DNA from: Microbacterium mitrae
Lineage (GTDB): Bacteria; Actinomycetota; Actinomycetes; Actinomycetales; Microbacteriaceae
Assembly: GCF_008017445.1 (NCBI RefSeq)
Contig: NZ_VRSW01000003.1
Location: 21,514 to 85,513 of the forward strand
Reading direction: 5' to 3'
DNA length: 64,000 nucleotides
Below, in pieces: positions 16,640 through 24,838 of the stretch. The notes below the pieces were generated by a model. That model made no database searches. It had not been told where the DNA came from and was given only the letters and a program-made list of their open reading frames with translations. Position numbers and translations under genes: made by a program. Positions within the stretch are counted from its first letter, which is position 1; each line of letters opens with the position of its first letter.

Positions 16640-18316
16640 TTAGACGTCGCGAACCCACACCGTGACATCGGTCAGCACAGCGCCGTCGATGTCAGGCTCG
16701 CTCGCGATGAGCACCGTCTTGTCGCCAAGCTCTACGGGTGCGGCGCCAAAGTTGGTGATGACTTCGATGTCGCCATTCTTAAAGGCGACCACGTCACTAC
16801 CGTACTGGTCGTTCCATTCGAGGGTGCCGGTTCCGAGCCCGAAGTCTGCGCGCAGCGTCAGCGCATTCGTGTACAGCGACAGCGTCGACTCCTTCACGCC
16901 GCGCTGCACGTCGCGAGCAAACGCCGCGAAACCAACAGGCTGGGGCAGCCACGCCTCACCGGTTTCGTTGAAGCCGAACGCCGGAGCGTTCCCCACCCAC
17001 GGCAGCGGCACGCGGCAGCCGTCGCGACCGTAGCGCTTCTTGTTGGTGCGGAACCACGTGGGGTCTTGGCGGGCGTCGTCGGGCAGGTCGATGACCTCGG
17101 GCAGGCCGAGCTCTTCGCCCTGGTACAGGTAGGCAGAGCCGGGCAGCGCGAGCATCATGGTCGATGCGGCGCGAGCACGGCGCAGGCCGAGAGCGGCGTC
17201 GGGGCGCGGGCCGGGGGTGTTCGGGCCGATGCCCTCACCCTGCGGGTTGTCGATCGTCAGCGCGAGACGCGTAGCGTGACGCACGACGTCGTGGTTGGAG
17301 AGCACCCACGTTGACGGTGCGCCAACAGCGCCGTAGCGCAGCAGCGATTCTGTGATCACGGCGCGCTGGGCGGCCGGCTGCCACGGCGTTTCGAGGTAGG
17401 CGAAGTTGAAGGTCTGGTGCATTTCGCCCGGACGAACCCACTTCGTGGTCTGCTCGATCGTGGGCAGCCAGGCCTCGCCGCACAGCGCGCGGTCGCCGTC
17501 GTATTCGGCGAGCAGCTTGTTCCAATCGCGGTAGATGTCGTGCACGCCGTCTTGACCCCAGTAGGGCACGTCAGCCGAGTCGCCGCCCATGGAGCCGCCG
17601 TCGGGGTTGGGCGTGTAGTCGGGCAGGCCGTCGGCCTTGACCATGCCGTGTGCAACGTCAACGCGGAAGCCGTCGACGCCGCGGTCGAGCCAGAACCGCA
17701 GAATGCGGCGGAACTCTTCGCGAACCTCTTCGTTGTTCCAGTTGAAGTCGGGCTGACTGGAGTCGAAGATGTGCAGGTACCACTGGCCGGGTGTGCCGTC
17801 AGCGTTGGTGGTGCGCGTCCACGCCGGGCCGCCGAAGACCGACTCCCAGTTGTTGGGGGCGATTTCGCCATTGTCGCCCTTGCCATCGCGGAACATGTAG
17901 CGCTCGCGCTCGGGGCTGCCGGGCGCTGCCGCGAGGGCCTGCTGGAACCACACGTGCTGGTCGGAGGAGTGGTTCGGAACCAGGTCGACGATGACGCGGA
18001 TGTTGCGTTCGTGGGCCGCGGCGAGCATGGTGTCGAAGTCAGCCAGGGTGCCGAAGAGCGGGTCGACATCGCAATAGTCGGCGACGTCGTAGCCGGCGTC
18101 TTTCTGCGGGCTGGTCATGAACGGACTCAGCCAGATGGCGTCAATGCCGAGGTCACGAAGGTCATCGAGTCGGCTGGTGATGCCGGGCAGGTCGCCGATG
18201 CCATCGCCGGACTGGTCGGCGAAGGAGCGGGGGTAGATCTGATAGATGACGGCGGAGCGCCACCATTCTGATCCGGTGGTCGCGTCGTTGCGGGTGAAAG
18301 TCTCCGGCATGCTCAT
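16640..18316 (-). CDS. GH13 alpha-glucosidase / oligo-1,6-glucosidase
   Basis: This 558-residue cytoplasmic alpha-amylase-family enzyme probably releases glucose from alpha-linked oligosaccharides. The conserved regions are DLVPNHSSDQH (111-121), GFRVDVAHGM with the nucleophile Asp220, GEAWLP with the acid/base Glu281, and LSNHDVVRH with His342-Asp343. The short C-terminal beta domain is present and no signal peptide is seen. GH13 subfamily 30-type proteins have this length. MSMPETF starts at 18316; ATG 18310 (MPETF) is possible. It is first gene of the operon with the LacI regulator and M20 hydrolase. Confidence 0.92.
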   Translation of the reverse strand: MSMPETFTRNDATTGSEWWRSAVIYQIYPRSFADQSGDGIGDLPGITSRLDDLRDLGIDAIWLSPFMTSPQKDAGYDVADYCDVDPLFGTLADFDTMLAAAHERNIRVIVDLVPNHSSDQHVWFQQALAAAPGSPERERYMFRDGKGDNGEIAPNNWESVFGGPAWTRTTNADGTPGQWYLHIFDSSQPDFNWNNEEVREEFRRILRFWLDRGVDGFRVDVAHGMVKADGLPDYTPNPDGGSMGGDSADVPYWGQDGVHDIYRDWNKLLAEYDGDRALCGEAWLPTIEQTTKWVRPGEMHQTFNFAYLETPWQPAAQRAVITESLLRYGAVGAPSTWVLSNHDVVRHATRLALTIDNPQGEGIGPNTPGPRPDAALGLRRARAASTMMLALPGSAYLYQGEELGLPEVIDLPDDARQDPTWFRTNKKRYGRDGCRVPLPWVGNAPAFGFNETGEAWLPQPVGFAAFARDVQRGVKESTLSLYTNALTLRADFGLGTGTLEWNDQYGSDVVAFKNGDIEVITNFGAAPVELGDKTVLIASEPDIDGAVLTDVTVWVRDV

Positions 18317-18329
18317 AGGGACACCATAC

Positions 18330-18343
18330 TGTAAGCGCTTACA
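18330..18343. promoter_or_regulatory. LacI-type operator TGTAAGCGCTTACA
   Basis: A perfect 14-bp palindrome with the central CG typical of LacI-family sites lies 14 bases upstream of the glucosidase start. It is probably bound by the repressor encoded at 15602-16618. The divergent apt gene starts 88 bases away. Confidence 0.8.
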
Positions 18344-18359
18344 TTTTGGCAGTGGTAGG

Positions 18360-18373
18360 CGGGAAATTTCCCG
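18360..18373. promoter_or_regulatory. Second 14-bp palindrome CGGGAAATTTCCCG
   Basis: A perfect palindrome in the same divergent spacer between the glucosidase operon and apt. It is a different sequence class from the LacI-type site. It may be a site for another regulator or part of a promoter. Confidence 0.4.
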
Positions 18374-18430
18374 TAATTCCGGGGTACAGGGCGGAGCAAA
18401 CTCTCATCTGCGCCGAGTATCCTTACAAGA

Positions 18431-18955
18431 GTGACTTCGGCTGAGCTTGACCGCGCCCTTTCCCTGATCCGCAGCATCCCGGACTACCCGCAGCCCGGTG
18501 TGCTGTTTCGAGACATCACGCCGCTGCTCGCCGATGCCGCAGCGCTGACCACGACGATCGATGCTCTCATCGCACCGTTCCGCGGTGAGTTTGACTACGT
18601 TGCTGGCATCGAGGCGCGCGGATTCTTGCTCGCCGGGGCCGCCGCCACCTACGCCAATGTTGGGCTCATCCCCATTCGCAAGGCGGGCAAGCTGCCGCGG
18701 CCCGCCGCAGCCGTCTCCTACGCGCTGGAATACGGCACCGCGACGATCGAAGCGCACGATGACATTCCCAATGGCGCGACCGTGCTGCTGATTGACGATG
18801 TGCTCGCAACCGGCGGCACCCTCGGCGCCGCACACGACCTGGTTTCGCAGCTCGGTGGTTCCGTCGTCGGCACCGCCGTGCTGTTTGAGATCGACGAGCT
18901 TGGCGGCCGCGAAGCGGTTGGCGACCCGCGCCTGCACGCTGTCTTTCACTCGTAA
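18431..18955 (+). CDS. apt: Adenine phosphoribosyltransferase
   Basis: This 174-residue purine salvage enzyme makes AMP from adenine and PRPP. It has the family opening IRSIPDYPQPGVLFRDITPLL (split here at residues 13-33), the GIEARGFLLAG loop, and the PRPP-binding motif VLLIDDVLATGGTL (about 120-133). Translation starts at GTG 18431, after a weak AAGAG. It is divergent from the glucosidase operon. Several purine biosynthesis genes lie elsewhere in the window. Confidence 0.95.
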   Translation: MTSAELDRALSLIRSIPDYPQPGVLFRDITPLLADAAALTTTIDALIAPFRGEFDYVAGIEARGFLLAGAAATYANVGLIPIRKAGKLPRPAAAVSYALEYGTATIEAHDDIPNGATVLLIDDVLATGGTLGAAHDLVSQLGGSVVGTAVLFEIDELGGREAVGDPRLHAVFHS

Positions 18956-18974
18956 GCCGCCAGCCGTGAGCGCC

Positions 18975-19445
18975 ATGTCTGACCGGGGTGGGGTGCCTCT
19001 GGAACTTCGACTCGTCATGCCCGATGACGTCAAGACCGTCACGCGCTGGTCGCAGGATGAGCGGGTCAACCGCTACGTCGGCGGGCCGAGCGTGTGGACG
19101 GTGGAGTTCACGCGCTCACGCGTGCTCAGCGCAGGTGGCGGCGACTCATTTCGGCGCTGGTATCTCGCATCGCGCGGCGGCGACATTGTCGGCATGGGCG
19201 CCATCATGTTTCCCGATGAATCGACCGAACTCGGCTACTGGGTCGACCCAGAACACTGGGGTCAGGGCATCGCCGGGCAGATTCTTGACGGAATGATCGC
19301 GGTGGCGCGCGAAGCCGATCGCGGCCTGCCGCTGAGCGCGCAGATTCAGCCCGCCAACGGCGCCTCGGTGCGCGTGGCCGAGCGCGCCGGATTCGCGTGG
19401 TTTGCCAGCCACGACGACTTCGACGAGTACCGCCGCGAGAGCTGA
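18975..19445 (+). CDS. GNAT-family N-acetyltransferase
   Basis: This 156-residue protein has the RimJ/RimL-like GNAT layout: LRLVMPDDVKTVTRWSQDE near the start, ELGYWVDPEHWGQGIAGQIL as the acetyl-CoA-binding motif A, and NGASVRVAERAGFAW near the end. The target may be a protein N-terminus, an antibiotic or a small molecule and cannot be told. ATG 18975 is chosen. GTG 18966, nine bases upstream in frame, is an alternative. It follows apt by 19 bases and may be cotranscribed. Confidence 0.85.
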   Translation: MSDRGGVPLELRLVMPDDVKTVTRWSQDERVNRYVGGPSVWTVEFTRSRVLSAGGGDSFRRWYLASRGGDIVGMGAIMFPDESTELGYWVDPEHWGQGIAGQILDGMIAVAREADRGLPLSAQIQPANGASVRVAERAGFAWFASHDDFDEYRRES

Positions 19446-19521
19446 GGGCTACCGGGGCACGGGGTGCTGGGTGGTTCCGCGCCGCGCGTACGCTAGTGCT
19501 GCGTGGTTCCGCAGTGCGGCG

Positions 19522-20250
19522 TTAGCCGGGCTGTTGCGAGAGCGTGGTCATTTCGGTCGTGAGCACGGTGTGACGCAGGGTGCGTAGCGCGGCGTCGGAG
19601 TGCAGCGCCATGAGGTGTGCCGCCGCGGCGACGTCGCGCGCGCGGATCGAGGTGAGGATGCGGTCGTGCTCATTGAGCAGTACGGCGGGGTCGATGCTCT
19701 CGGCGATGTGAGCGCCCAGGCCCGAGGAGTCGAGGGCGCGGGAGAGTGACGTGTCGAGGTCGGCGAGCAGGCGGTTGCCGGAGGCTTGAGCGATGGCGCC
19801 GTGAAACAGGGTGCAGCGGGTCACGCCACCGGGGATGCCGGCATTGTGCTCACGCATCGCCTCCATCTCGATCGCGACCGCGGTTTCCATGGCCTCCAGG
19901 CGTTCCGGAATCCACTGCGCGGCGGCCGTCTGGGCGGCCTCGACATCGAGCGCGCGGCGAATGCCGATGAGCTCGGCGGGGTGATACGTCTGAAGGGCGT
20001 CAAACAAGAGGGACGGCGCGGGCGTGAGCGAGCGCACAAAAGTGCCGCGTGCGGGCAGGGTCTCGACCATGCCGAGCGTGGCGAGCGAGCGCACCGCTTC
20101 ACGCACGGTGGAGCGGCCAACACCGAGTTGTTCGGTGAGTTCCGGCTCGGTGGGGATGCGGGATCCCACGGGCCACTCGCCGGCGGAGATGCGTGCCTTG
20201 AGCTGCGCTAGCGTTGTGCGCGCCAGCGCGCTTCCCATTGGTTCGGCCAT
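19522..20250 (-). CDS. FadR-subfamily GntR regulator (FCD domain)
   Basis: This 242-residue regulator has a winged helix with RIPTEPELTEQLGVGRSTVR-type recognition (about residues 30-60), then the all-helical FCD ligand domain (about 90-225), including the metal/ligand-binding H of TLFHGAIAQASGN. The start is ATG 20250, six bases downstream of GGGAGGT. It is divergent from hemH, and a strong inverted repeat (20399-20424) lies between them. Control of heme genes or autoregulation by it is inference. Confidence 0.88.
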   Translation of the reverse strand: MAEPMGSALARTTLAQLKARISAGEWPVGSRIPTEPELTEQLGVGRSTVREAVRSLATLGMVETLPARGTFVRSLTPAPSLLFDALQTYHPAELIGIRRALDVEAAQTAAAQWIPERLEAMETAVAIEMEAMREHNAGIPGGVTRCTLFHGAIAQASGNRLLADLDTSLSRALDSSGLGAHIAESIDPAVLLNEHDRILTSIRARDVAAAAHLMALHSDAALRTLRHTVLTTEMTTLSQQPG

Positions 20251-20398
20251 GGGCACCTCCCTCGTCACCTTCAGCCTATTGTGCTGGCGGTCGTTCGCCG
20301 GAGTTTTTTGGGCTCACGCGCCTGAATTCGGGCGGATTTCATACGTATTTGCGAGGTTGTGCCGGGTCAGCGCCGAAAGGTGGTGGCGCTCAGGCAAA

Positions 20399-20424
20399 CA
20401 TCAGATGATGATCTTCATCTGATG
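20399..20424. promoter_or_regulatory. 26-bp inverted repeat upstream of hemH
   Basis: Arms CATCAGATGA (20399-20408) and TCATCTGATG (20415-20424) pair perfectly around TGATCT. It lies 13 bases before the hemH GTG, where a repressor would block the promoter or the transcript. The divergent GntR regulator is the nearest candidate to bind it. Confidence 0.7.
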
Positions 20425-20437
20425 ATAGGTTGGCGAC

Positions 20438-21544
20438 GTGTCTGAAACACCCCGCGCTACAGCTCCCTATGACGCCCTGTTGGTCTGCTCTTTCGGCGGA
20501 CCAAACCGCACCCCCGACGTGTTGCCATTTCTCAAGAATGTGACGGACGGCAAGGGGATTCCCGATGAACGTCTGGTTGAAGTGGGGGAGCACTACTACC
20601 ACTTTGGCGGCAAGAGCCCCATCAACGAGCAGAACCTGGAGTTGATCGACGCGCTCGCCGCCGAGCTGCGCGCTCGCGGCGAAAACCTGCCTGTGCTGTG
20701 GGGCAACCGCAACTGGCACCCCTTCACGGTTGACACACTGCGCGACGCAGCCGCATTCGGAACCAGCCGCGTGCTGACCCTGGTGACGAGCGCCTACGCC
20801 TCCTATTCGGGCAGCCGTCAGTACCGCGAGCACCTCGCGGCGGCCGTCACCGAGCTCGGCGACATCGCGCCCGAGATCGACATTCTGCGGCCCTTCTTCA
20901 ACGACCCCGGCTTTGTCGGCGCCAACCGTGAGCAGATCATCGCCGCCATCGACTCGCTCGACGGCGGCGCGGCCGACACCCACGTTGTGTACGTCACCCA
21001 CTCCATCCCCAACACGATGCAAGACGCCTCGGCGCGCACCGGCGCCGGCTACGCCGAGCAGCACGAAGACGTGCGCGCGACCATCGACGCCGACCTTCGT
21101 GCCCACTACGGTCACGAACTACCCTCGTCGCTGGCGTACTGCTCCCGCTCCGGCAGCCCCATGGTTCCGTGGCTCGAACCAGACGTTAACGACCACCTCG
21201 AAGAGCTCGCGGCGGCCGGCGTGCACAAAGTGGTGCTCGCGCCGATCGGCTTCATCTCTGACCACATGGAGGTCGCGTACGACCTCGACACCGAGGCCAT
21301 GGAGACGGCGACGGAACTCGGCATGCAGGCCGCCCGCGCCGGAACCGCGTCAACGCATCCGCTGTTCATCAGCGGCCTGGTCGACATGGTGTTGGAACGC
21401 GCAGCGCGCGAGCGTGGTGAGGACGTCGAGCCAGTGACCGTCGGCGCGCTCCCCGCGTTTGCCGACGTTGCCCCCGCCGGAAGCTGCCGCATGCGCGACG
21501 GCGAAATCACGGGAATCCCCGTTATCGCAGGAATGGAAGACTGA
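20438..21544 (+). CDS. hemH: Ferrochelatase (coproporphyrin type)
   Basis: This 368-residue class II chelatase inserts Fe2+ into a porphyrin. It opens with YDALLVCSFGGPNRTPDVLPFL and contains GGKSPINEQ, VTHSIP, and the C-terminal APIGFISDHMEVAYDLD with the conserved His-Glu pair. Since hemQ follows directly (TGATG overlap), the substrate is most likely coproporphyrin III, making coproheme, so cpfC is the modern name. It has a GTG start at 20438. Expression may be controlled by the inverted repeat just upstream. Confidence 0.94.
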   Translation: MSETPRATAPYDALLVCSFGGPNRTPDVLPFLKNVTDGKGIPDERLVEVGEHYYHFGGKSPINEQNLELIDALAAELRARGENLPVLWGNRNWHPFTVDTLRDAAAFGTSRVLTLVTSAYASYSGSRQYREHLAAAVTELGDIAPEIDILRPFFNDPGFVGANREQIIAAIDSLDGGAADTHVVYVTHSIPNTMQDASARTGAGYAEQHEDVRATIDADLRAHYGHELPSSLAYCSRSGSPMVPWLEPDVNDHLEELAAAGVHKVVLAPIGFISDHMEVAYDLDTEAMETATELGMQAARAGTASTHPLFISGLVDMVLERAARERGEDVEPVTVGALPAFADVAPAGSCRMRDGEITGIPVIAGMED

Positions 21545-22239
21545 TGTCACAGCAGCACCCCGTCATTGACCACTCGGCTATCGCTGAAGAGGTCAACGCG
21601 GCCATCAACTACACGATGTATGCCGTCTTTCGGGCGCAGCGTCTTGGTTCCGCTGCTCCGCGGGACGTGCTCGACGCGGTCGCTGGCATCGAGGGATTGC
21701 AGACGCGAGGGTGGTACGAAATCTCCGGGTTCCGCGCCGACGCTGACGTCATGATTTGGTGGCATGCGACCGAGGTGGAGACTCTGCAGGCCGCTTATCG
21801 CGCCGTGGTTTCGGCTTCGGACGGCGCGCTCGAACCGGTGTGGTCAAACATCGGCGTGCACCGTGCGGCCGAGTTCAACCGGGCGCACGTGCCGGCATTC
21901 TTGGCGGGCGAAAAGCCCGGCGGCTACGTGTGCGTGTACCCGTTCGTGCGCTCGCGCGAGTGGTATCTGCTGCCGGAAGCCGAGCGCGCCCAGATGTTGC
22001 GCGACCACGGCGCCGCTGCCCGCGACTACCGCGATGTGCTGGCGAACACGGTCTCGGCTTTCGCCCTCGGCGACTACGAGTGGTTGCTCGCTTTCGAGTC
22101 TGACAACCTGATTCGCATCGTCGACCTGATGCGCGAGCTGCGCGCCACTGAGGCCCGCCGCCACGTGATCGAGGAGACTCCGTTCTTCACCGGCCCGCTG
22201 GTCGACGCCGAGGTGCTGCTGGGCCGCTTGCTCGGGTAG
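21544..22239 (+). CDS. hemQ: Coproheme decarboxylase HemQ/ChdC
   Basis: This 231-residue chlorite-dismutase-family protein converts coproheme to heme b in the last step of the monoderm heme route. Family features include the RGWYEISGFRADADVMIWWHA segment, EKPGGYVCVYPFVRSREWYLLPEAER with the catalytic Tyr region, and RDHG. The ATG overlaps the hemH stop, so the pair is co-translated. HemQ lacks the Arg of true chlorite dismutases, and the genomic context supports HemQ. Confidence 0.94.
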   Translation: MSQQHPVIDHSAIAEEVNAAINYTMYAVFRAQRLGSAAPRDVLDAVAGIEGLQTRGWYEISGFRADADVMIWWHATEVETLQAAYRAVVSASDGALEPVWSNIGVHRAAEFNRAHVPAFLAGEKPGGYVCVYPFVRSREWYLLPEAERAQMLRDHGAAARDYRDVLANTVSAFALGDYEWLLAFESDNLIRIVDLMRELRATEARRHVIEETPFFTGPLVDAEVLLGRLLG

Positions 22240-22303
22240 GTCGGCTGGGGCGGTTCCGTTGGCGCGGTTCCGTTGCCGCGGTTGCGTTGGCGCGGTTCCG
22301 TGG

Positions 22304-22385
22304 CCAAATGTCGGAACCGTGTGGCTGGGGGCGCCGTGGCGGGCGTGGGTTTCGGCGTGTTGGGGTGAGTGCTCCGTCATTTGGG
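22304..22385. repeat. Palindrome C1 (82 bp)
   Basis: Ends CCAAATGTCGGA and TCCGTCATTTGG(G). The right arm has one mismatch. The interior is G-rich. Confidence 0.8.
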
Positions 22386-22487
22386 AACCGCTGGGAGCGG
22401 AACGCGCGTGCGGAACGCGTGCGAACCGTGGTTCCGCTTCGCGAGTTGTCTGTGGTTTCGTCGTGCGCGCGGCGCGCAGTTTCGTCG

Positions 22488-22569
22488 CCAAATGTCGGAA
22501 CCGTGTGGTGGGGGACGCCGTGGCGGGCGTGGTTTTCGGCGTGTCGGGGTGAGTGCTCCGACATTTGGG
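22488..22569. repeat. Palindrome C2 (82 bp)
   Basis: Ends CCAAATGTCGGA / TCCGACATTTGG are perfect inverted repeats of 12 bp. The interior is over 90% like C1 by eye. Confidence 0.82.
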
Positions 22570-22737
22570 AACCGCTGGGACGCGGAACGCGCGTGCGGAA
22601 CGCGTGCGAACCGCACGCTCCGTGGTTCCGCTTTGCGCGTTGTCTGTGATTCCGCTTCGCGCGCCATCGGAACCACGTGGTCGCTGGAACCACGGTGTGC
22701 GGCGAGCACGACCCGTGCGCTTGACCGATTGGCCGCG

Positions 22738-23673
22738 TTAGCTCGTAAAGACGATGTTTTCGGGGGTTTCGCCGGCGAGGAGGTGACGAATCTGTCGCAC
22801 AATGAGGCGCGCGATGCGGGGCTGCATGGAGGAGGCGGCGCCGCCGACGTGCGGCGTGATGAGCACGTTGTCGATGGTCCAGAGGGGGCTGTCTACGGGC
22901 AGTGGCTCGGGCTCGGTGACATCAAGCGCGGCGCGCAGTCGGCCGCCTGCGGTGTGTTCGGCGAGAGCGACGGGGTCGATGAGCGTGCCACGGCCGACGT
23001 TGACCACGAGTGCGCCGTCTGGCAGCGCGGACAGAACGGCATCGTCAATGATGTGGTGGGTCGCATCGTTGGCCGGCAGTGAGGTGATGAGGATCTCCGT
23101 CGTCGGCAACAGTTCAGGCAACTCGTCAATGCCGTGCACGTGCACGCCGTCTTCGTTGCGCGCACTCGACGCGACGGGCACGATCTCGACCTCAAATGGT
23201 TCCAATCGCGCAGCGATCGCCTTGCCAACGCCGCCGTAGCCGAGCACCATCACGCGACGATCGGCCAGGCTCGGTGAGAATCGGCCATGCCATTTGCTCT
23301 CGGTCTGCTGTCGCACATACAGCGGCAGGCGGCGCTGGCTGGCGAGGGTCAAGGCGAGGGCAAGTTCGGCGGTCGCCGCCTCGTGTACCGACGTTGCATT
23401 GGCAAAAACGTGCCCCGGCGGCAGGCTCGTCGGCACGTCATCCCACCCGATTGACTGACTCTGCACGAGCGTGGTGGCAACGCCCGCAAGGTTGGGCAGC
23501 CGGTCGGCGGCTGACATGTATGGTGCGACGACGATGTCGATGTGCTCGCGGTTAGACGGGCTTTCGAGCGTCCACTCGAACAGCTCAACGTTGCTGGCCT
23601 CGACGGGCGTCAGCAGCGCCGCAACATCGCCGAGGAGCCGAGCAGAAGGAACCGAAACAGTCATCGAAGTCAT
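22738..23673 (-). CDS. D-isomer-specific 2-hydroxyacid dehydrogenase
   Basis: This 311-residue NAD(P)-dependent oxidoreductase has the Rossmann motif VLGYGGVGKAIA (about residue 145), the catalytic region VVNVGRGTLIDPVAL and a C-terminal ITPHVGG with the catalytic His. The family reduces 2-keto acids such as pyruvate, glyoxylate or phosphoglycerate; which one cannot be told. ATG 23673 or the internal ATG 23664 may be used. It is followed, in the direction of transcription, by the GGTTCC-rich island. Confidence 0.88.
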   Translation of the reverse strand: MTSMTVSVPSARLLGDVAALLTPVEASNVELFEWTLESPSNREHIDIVVAPYMSAADRLPNLAGVATTLVQSQSIGWDDVPTSLPPGHVFANATSVHEAATAELALALTLASQRRLPLYVRQQTESKWHGRFSPSLADRRVMVLGYGGVGKAIAARLEPFEVEIVPVASSARNEDGVHVHGIDELPELLPTTEILITSLPANDATHHIIDDAVLSALPDGALVVNVGRGTLIDPVALAEHTAGGRLRAALDVTEPEPLPVDSPLWTIDNVLITPHVGGAASSMQPRIARLIVRQIRHLLAGETPENIVFTS

Positions 23674-23877
23674 ATTGCGAGCCTAACGAGGGTGTCGGGG
23701 TGGGCGCGAGGGGATCGGTTTCGAGGGGGTCGGGGGTGAGGGGGCGGTCTGAGGTGGTCTGAGGTGAGGGGTCGGGTGATGGGGGTCGGGTGCTGGGGGC
23801 CCTCGCGTGCGCGCCTTTGAGGTGATTGCTGATTACTGATTGCTGGGCCCCCGGCACGCCACCAGCCCACCGACCAC

Positions 23878-23959
23878 ACGCGGGGGCAGGAGATCAACGT
23901 GAGGGAAGGATGATTTCGCCGAGATCTCCGTCTGCGGGGTTGTTTTCCTGCTCTCAGGT
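23878..23959. repeat. Palindrome A1 (82 bp)
   Basis: Starts ACGCGGGGGCAGGAG and ends TTCCTGCTCTCAGGT, which are imperfect inverted repeats. It belongs to family A, whose cleanest copy is A3. Confidence 0.7.
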
Positions 23960-24024
23960 TTGCGGAAAGCACGGGCTGCGGAACCCGCGAGCCGGAACCC
24001 GAACGCGCGCCAGCCCCCGGCCAC

Positions 24025-24106
24025 ACGCGGGGGCTGGAGATTAACGCGGGAGAAGGATGATTTCGCCGAGGTCTCCGTCTGCGGCGTTGTCTTCCTGCTC
24101 TCAGGT
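24025..24106. repeat. Palindrome A2 (82 bp)
   Basis: Close copy of A1 (start ACGCGGGGGCTGGAG, end TTCCTGCTCTCAGGT) with the same length. Confidence 0.7.
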
Positions 24107-24124
24107 TTGCGGAAAGCACGGGCT

Positions 24125-24220
24125 GCGGAACCACGGCGCACCGGGATTGCGGAACCACGGCGCACCGGGATTGCGGAACCACGGCGCACCGGGTTTGCGG
24201 AACCACGGCGCACCGGGATT
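24125..24220. repeat. Four tandem 24-bp repeats containing GGAACCACGG
   Basis: Unit GCGGAACCACGGCGCACCGG + GATT. Copy 3 differs only by GTTT. A partial fifth copy begins at 24221 and is followed by another GGAACC. Confidence 0.9.
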
Positions 24221-24356
24221 GCGGATCCAGCGGAACCCCCGAAACCCCAACCCCCGAAACCCCCAAAACTCAACCCCCAAACCCCGCTACCGCGTGACGG
24301 GGTCGCCGGAGGCGTGGAACGCGGCGAGGTCGCGGCGGGTGGGCGCGGCCTCCCAA

Positions 24357-24659
24357 TCACCGTGGGCGAGGCAGGATGGTTCCGGCGTTGTTGACGAGAA
24401 TGTCGGCGCGATCGGCGACCTCTGTGGCGAAGGCGGCAACCGCTTCGCGATCGCGGAAGTCGACGGCAAACCCCTCAAACGAGCGGCCAAGTTCGCGAAC
24501 GCGCGCGCCGATGGCGCCGCCGTCGGCCTCCTGGCTGGCCGAAACGCCGATGATGTCGGCTCCGGCCTCGGCGAGTGCCTCAGCCATGGCAAACCCGATG
24601 CCGCGGCGCGCCCCCGTCACCACAGCCGTGGTTCCGCTCAGGTCAAAAAGCGTCGTCAT
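24357..24659 (-). pseudogene. Truncated short-chain dehydrogenase (KduD-like) 5' fragment
   Basis: 100 codons encode the N-terminal part of an SDR. GTTAVVTGARRGIGFAMAEAL gives the TGxxxGIG cofactor motif and DILVNNAGTI is the NNAG motif. A complete enzyme has about 250 residues, including a later YxxxK catalytic site that is missing. The frame stops right after NNAGTILPRPR. About 25 further codons in the next frame (HGDWEAAPTRRDLAAFHASG) end at 24287 and do not look like SDR sequence. I infer a deletion that joined the fragment to other DNA. It is divergent from the IclR gene, as expected for a former target. Confidence 0.7.
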
Positions 24660-24743
24660 GATGTTCTCCGTTCTTCGCGCCGTTGCAGGCGGAGAGGCGT
24701 TCGTGTTGCGCGCGGTGCTGGGGTGAGGCGGAACCGTTTAGGT

Positions 24744-24762
24744 AGTTCCGTGTGGCGGAACT
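24744..24762. promoter_or_regulatory. Probable IclR operator AGTTCCG-N5-CGGAACT
   Basis: A perfect 7+5+7 inverted repeat lies in the spacer between the SDR fragment and the IclR gene. GTTCCG/CGGAAC palindromes are typical of IclR-family sites. Nearby GGAACC (24730) and GGTTCC (24764) may extend it. Confidence 0.6.
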
Positions 24763-24838
24763 TGGTTCCATAAATGGTAGACTAGCGTAGACGACCGGGG
24801 GAATCGAAACTCTCCGCCCCTGCACGTGAGAGAAAAGA

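Larger units (their letters stand above)
22240..22737. repeat. GGTTCC-rich intergenic island with two C palindromes
   Basis: A gene-free 498-base spacer between two convergent genes. By eye it has five GGTTCC and six GGAACC copies, where well under one would be expected at this GC. It contains two near-identical 82-bp palindromes of family C (22304-22385 and 22488-22569) whose flanks are also duplicated. Confidence 0.85.
23674..24356. repeat. Intergenic island with A1, A2 and 24-bp tandem repeats
   Basis: No gene is seen apart from a possible SDR remnant tail (24287-24356). The region holds a duplicated block of about 123 bp (23862-23985 and 24010-24132), each with an A-family palindrome. 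Four direct repeats of 24 bp (24125-24220) follow, each carrying GGAACCACGG. Then comes a C-rich low-complexity stretch (24235-24290). Confidence 0.8.

Noticed and set aside
24744..24762. Counting AGTTCCG-N5-CGGAACT only as another GGTTCC-type motif
   Set aside because: The symmetry and position before the IclR gene fit an operator better; I kept it as regulatory.
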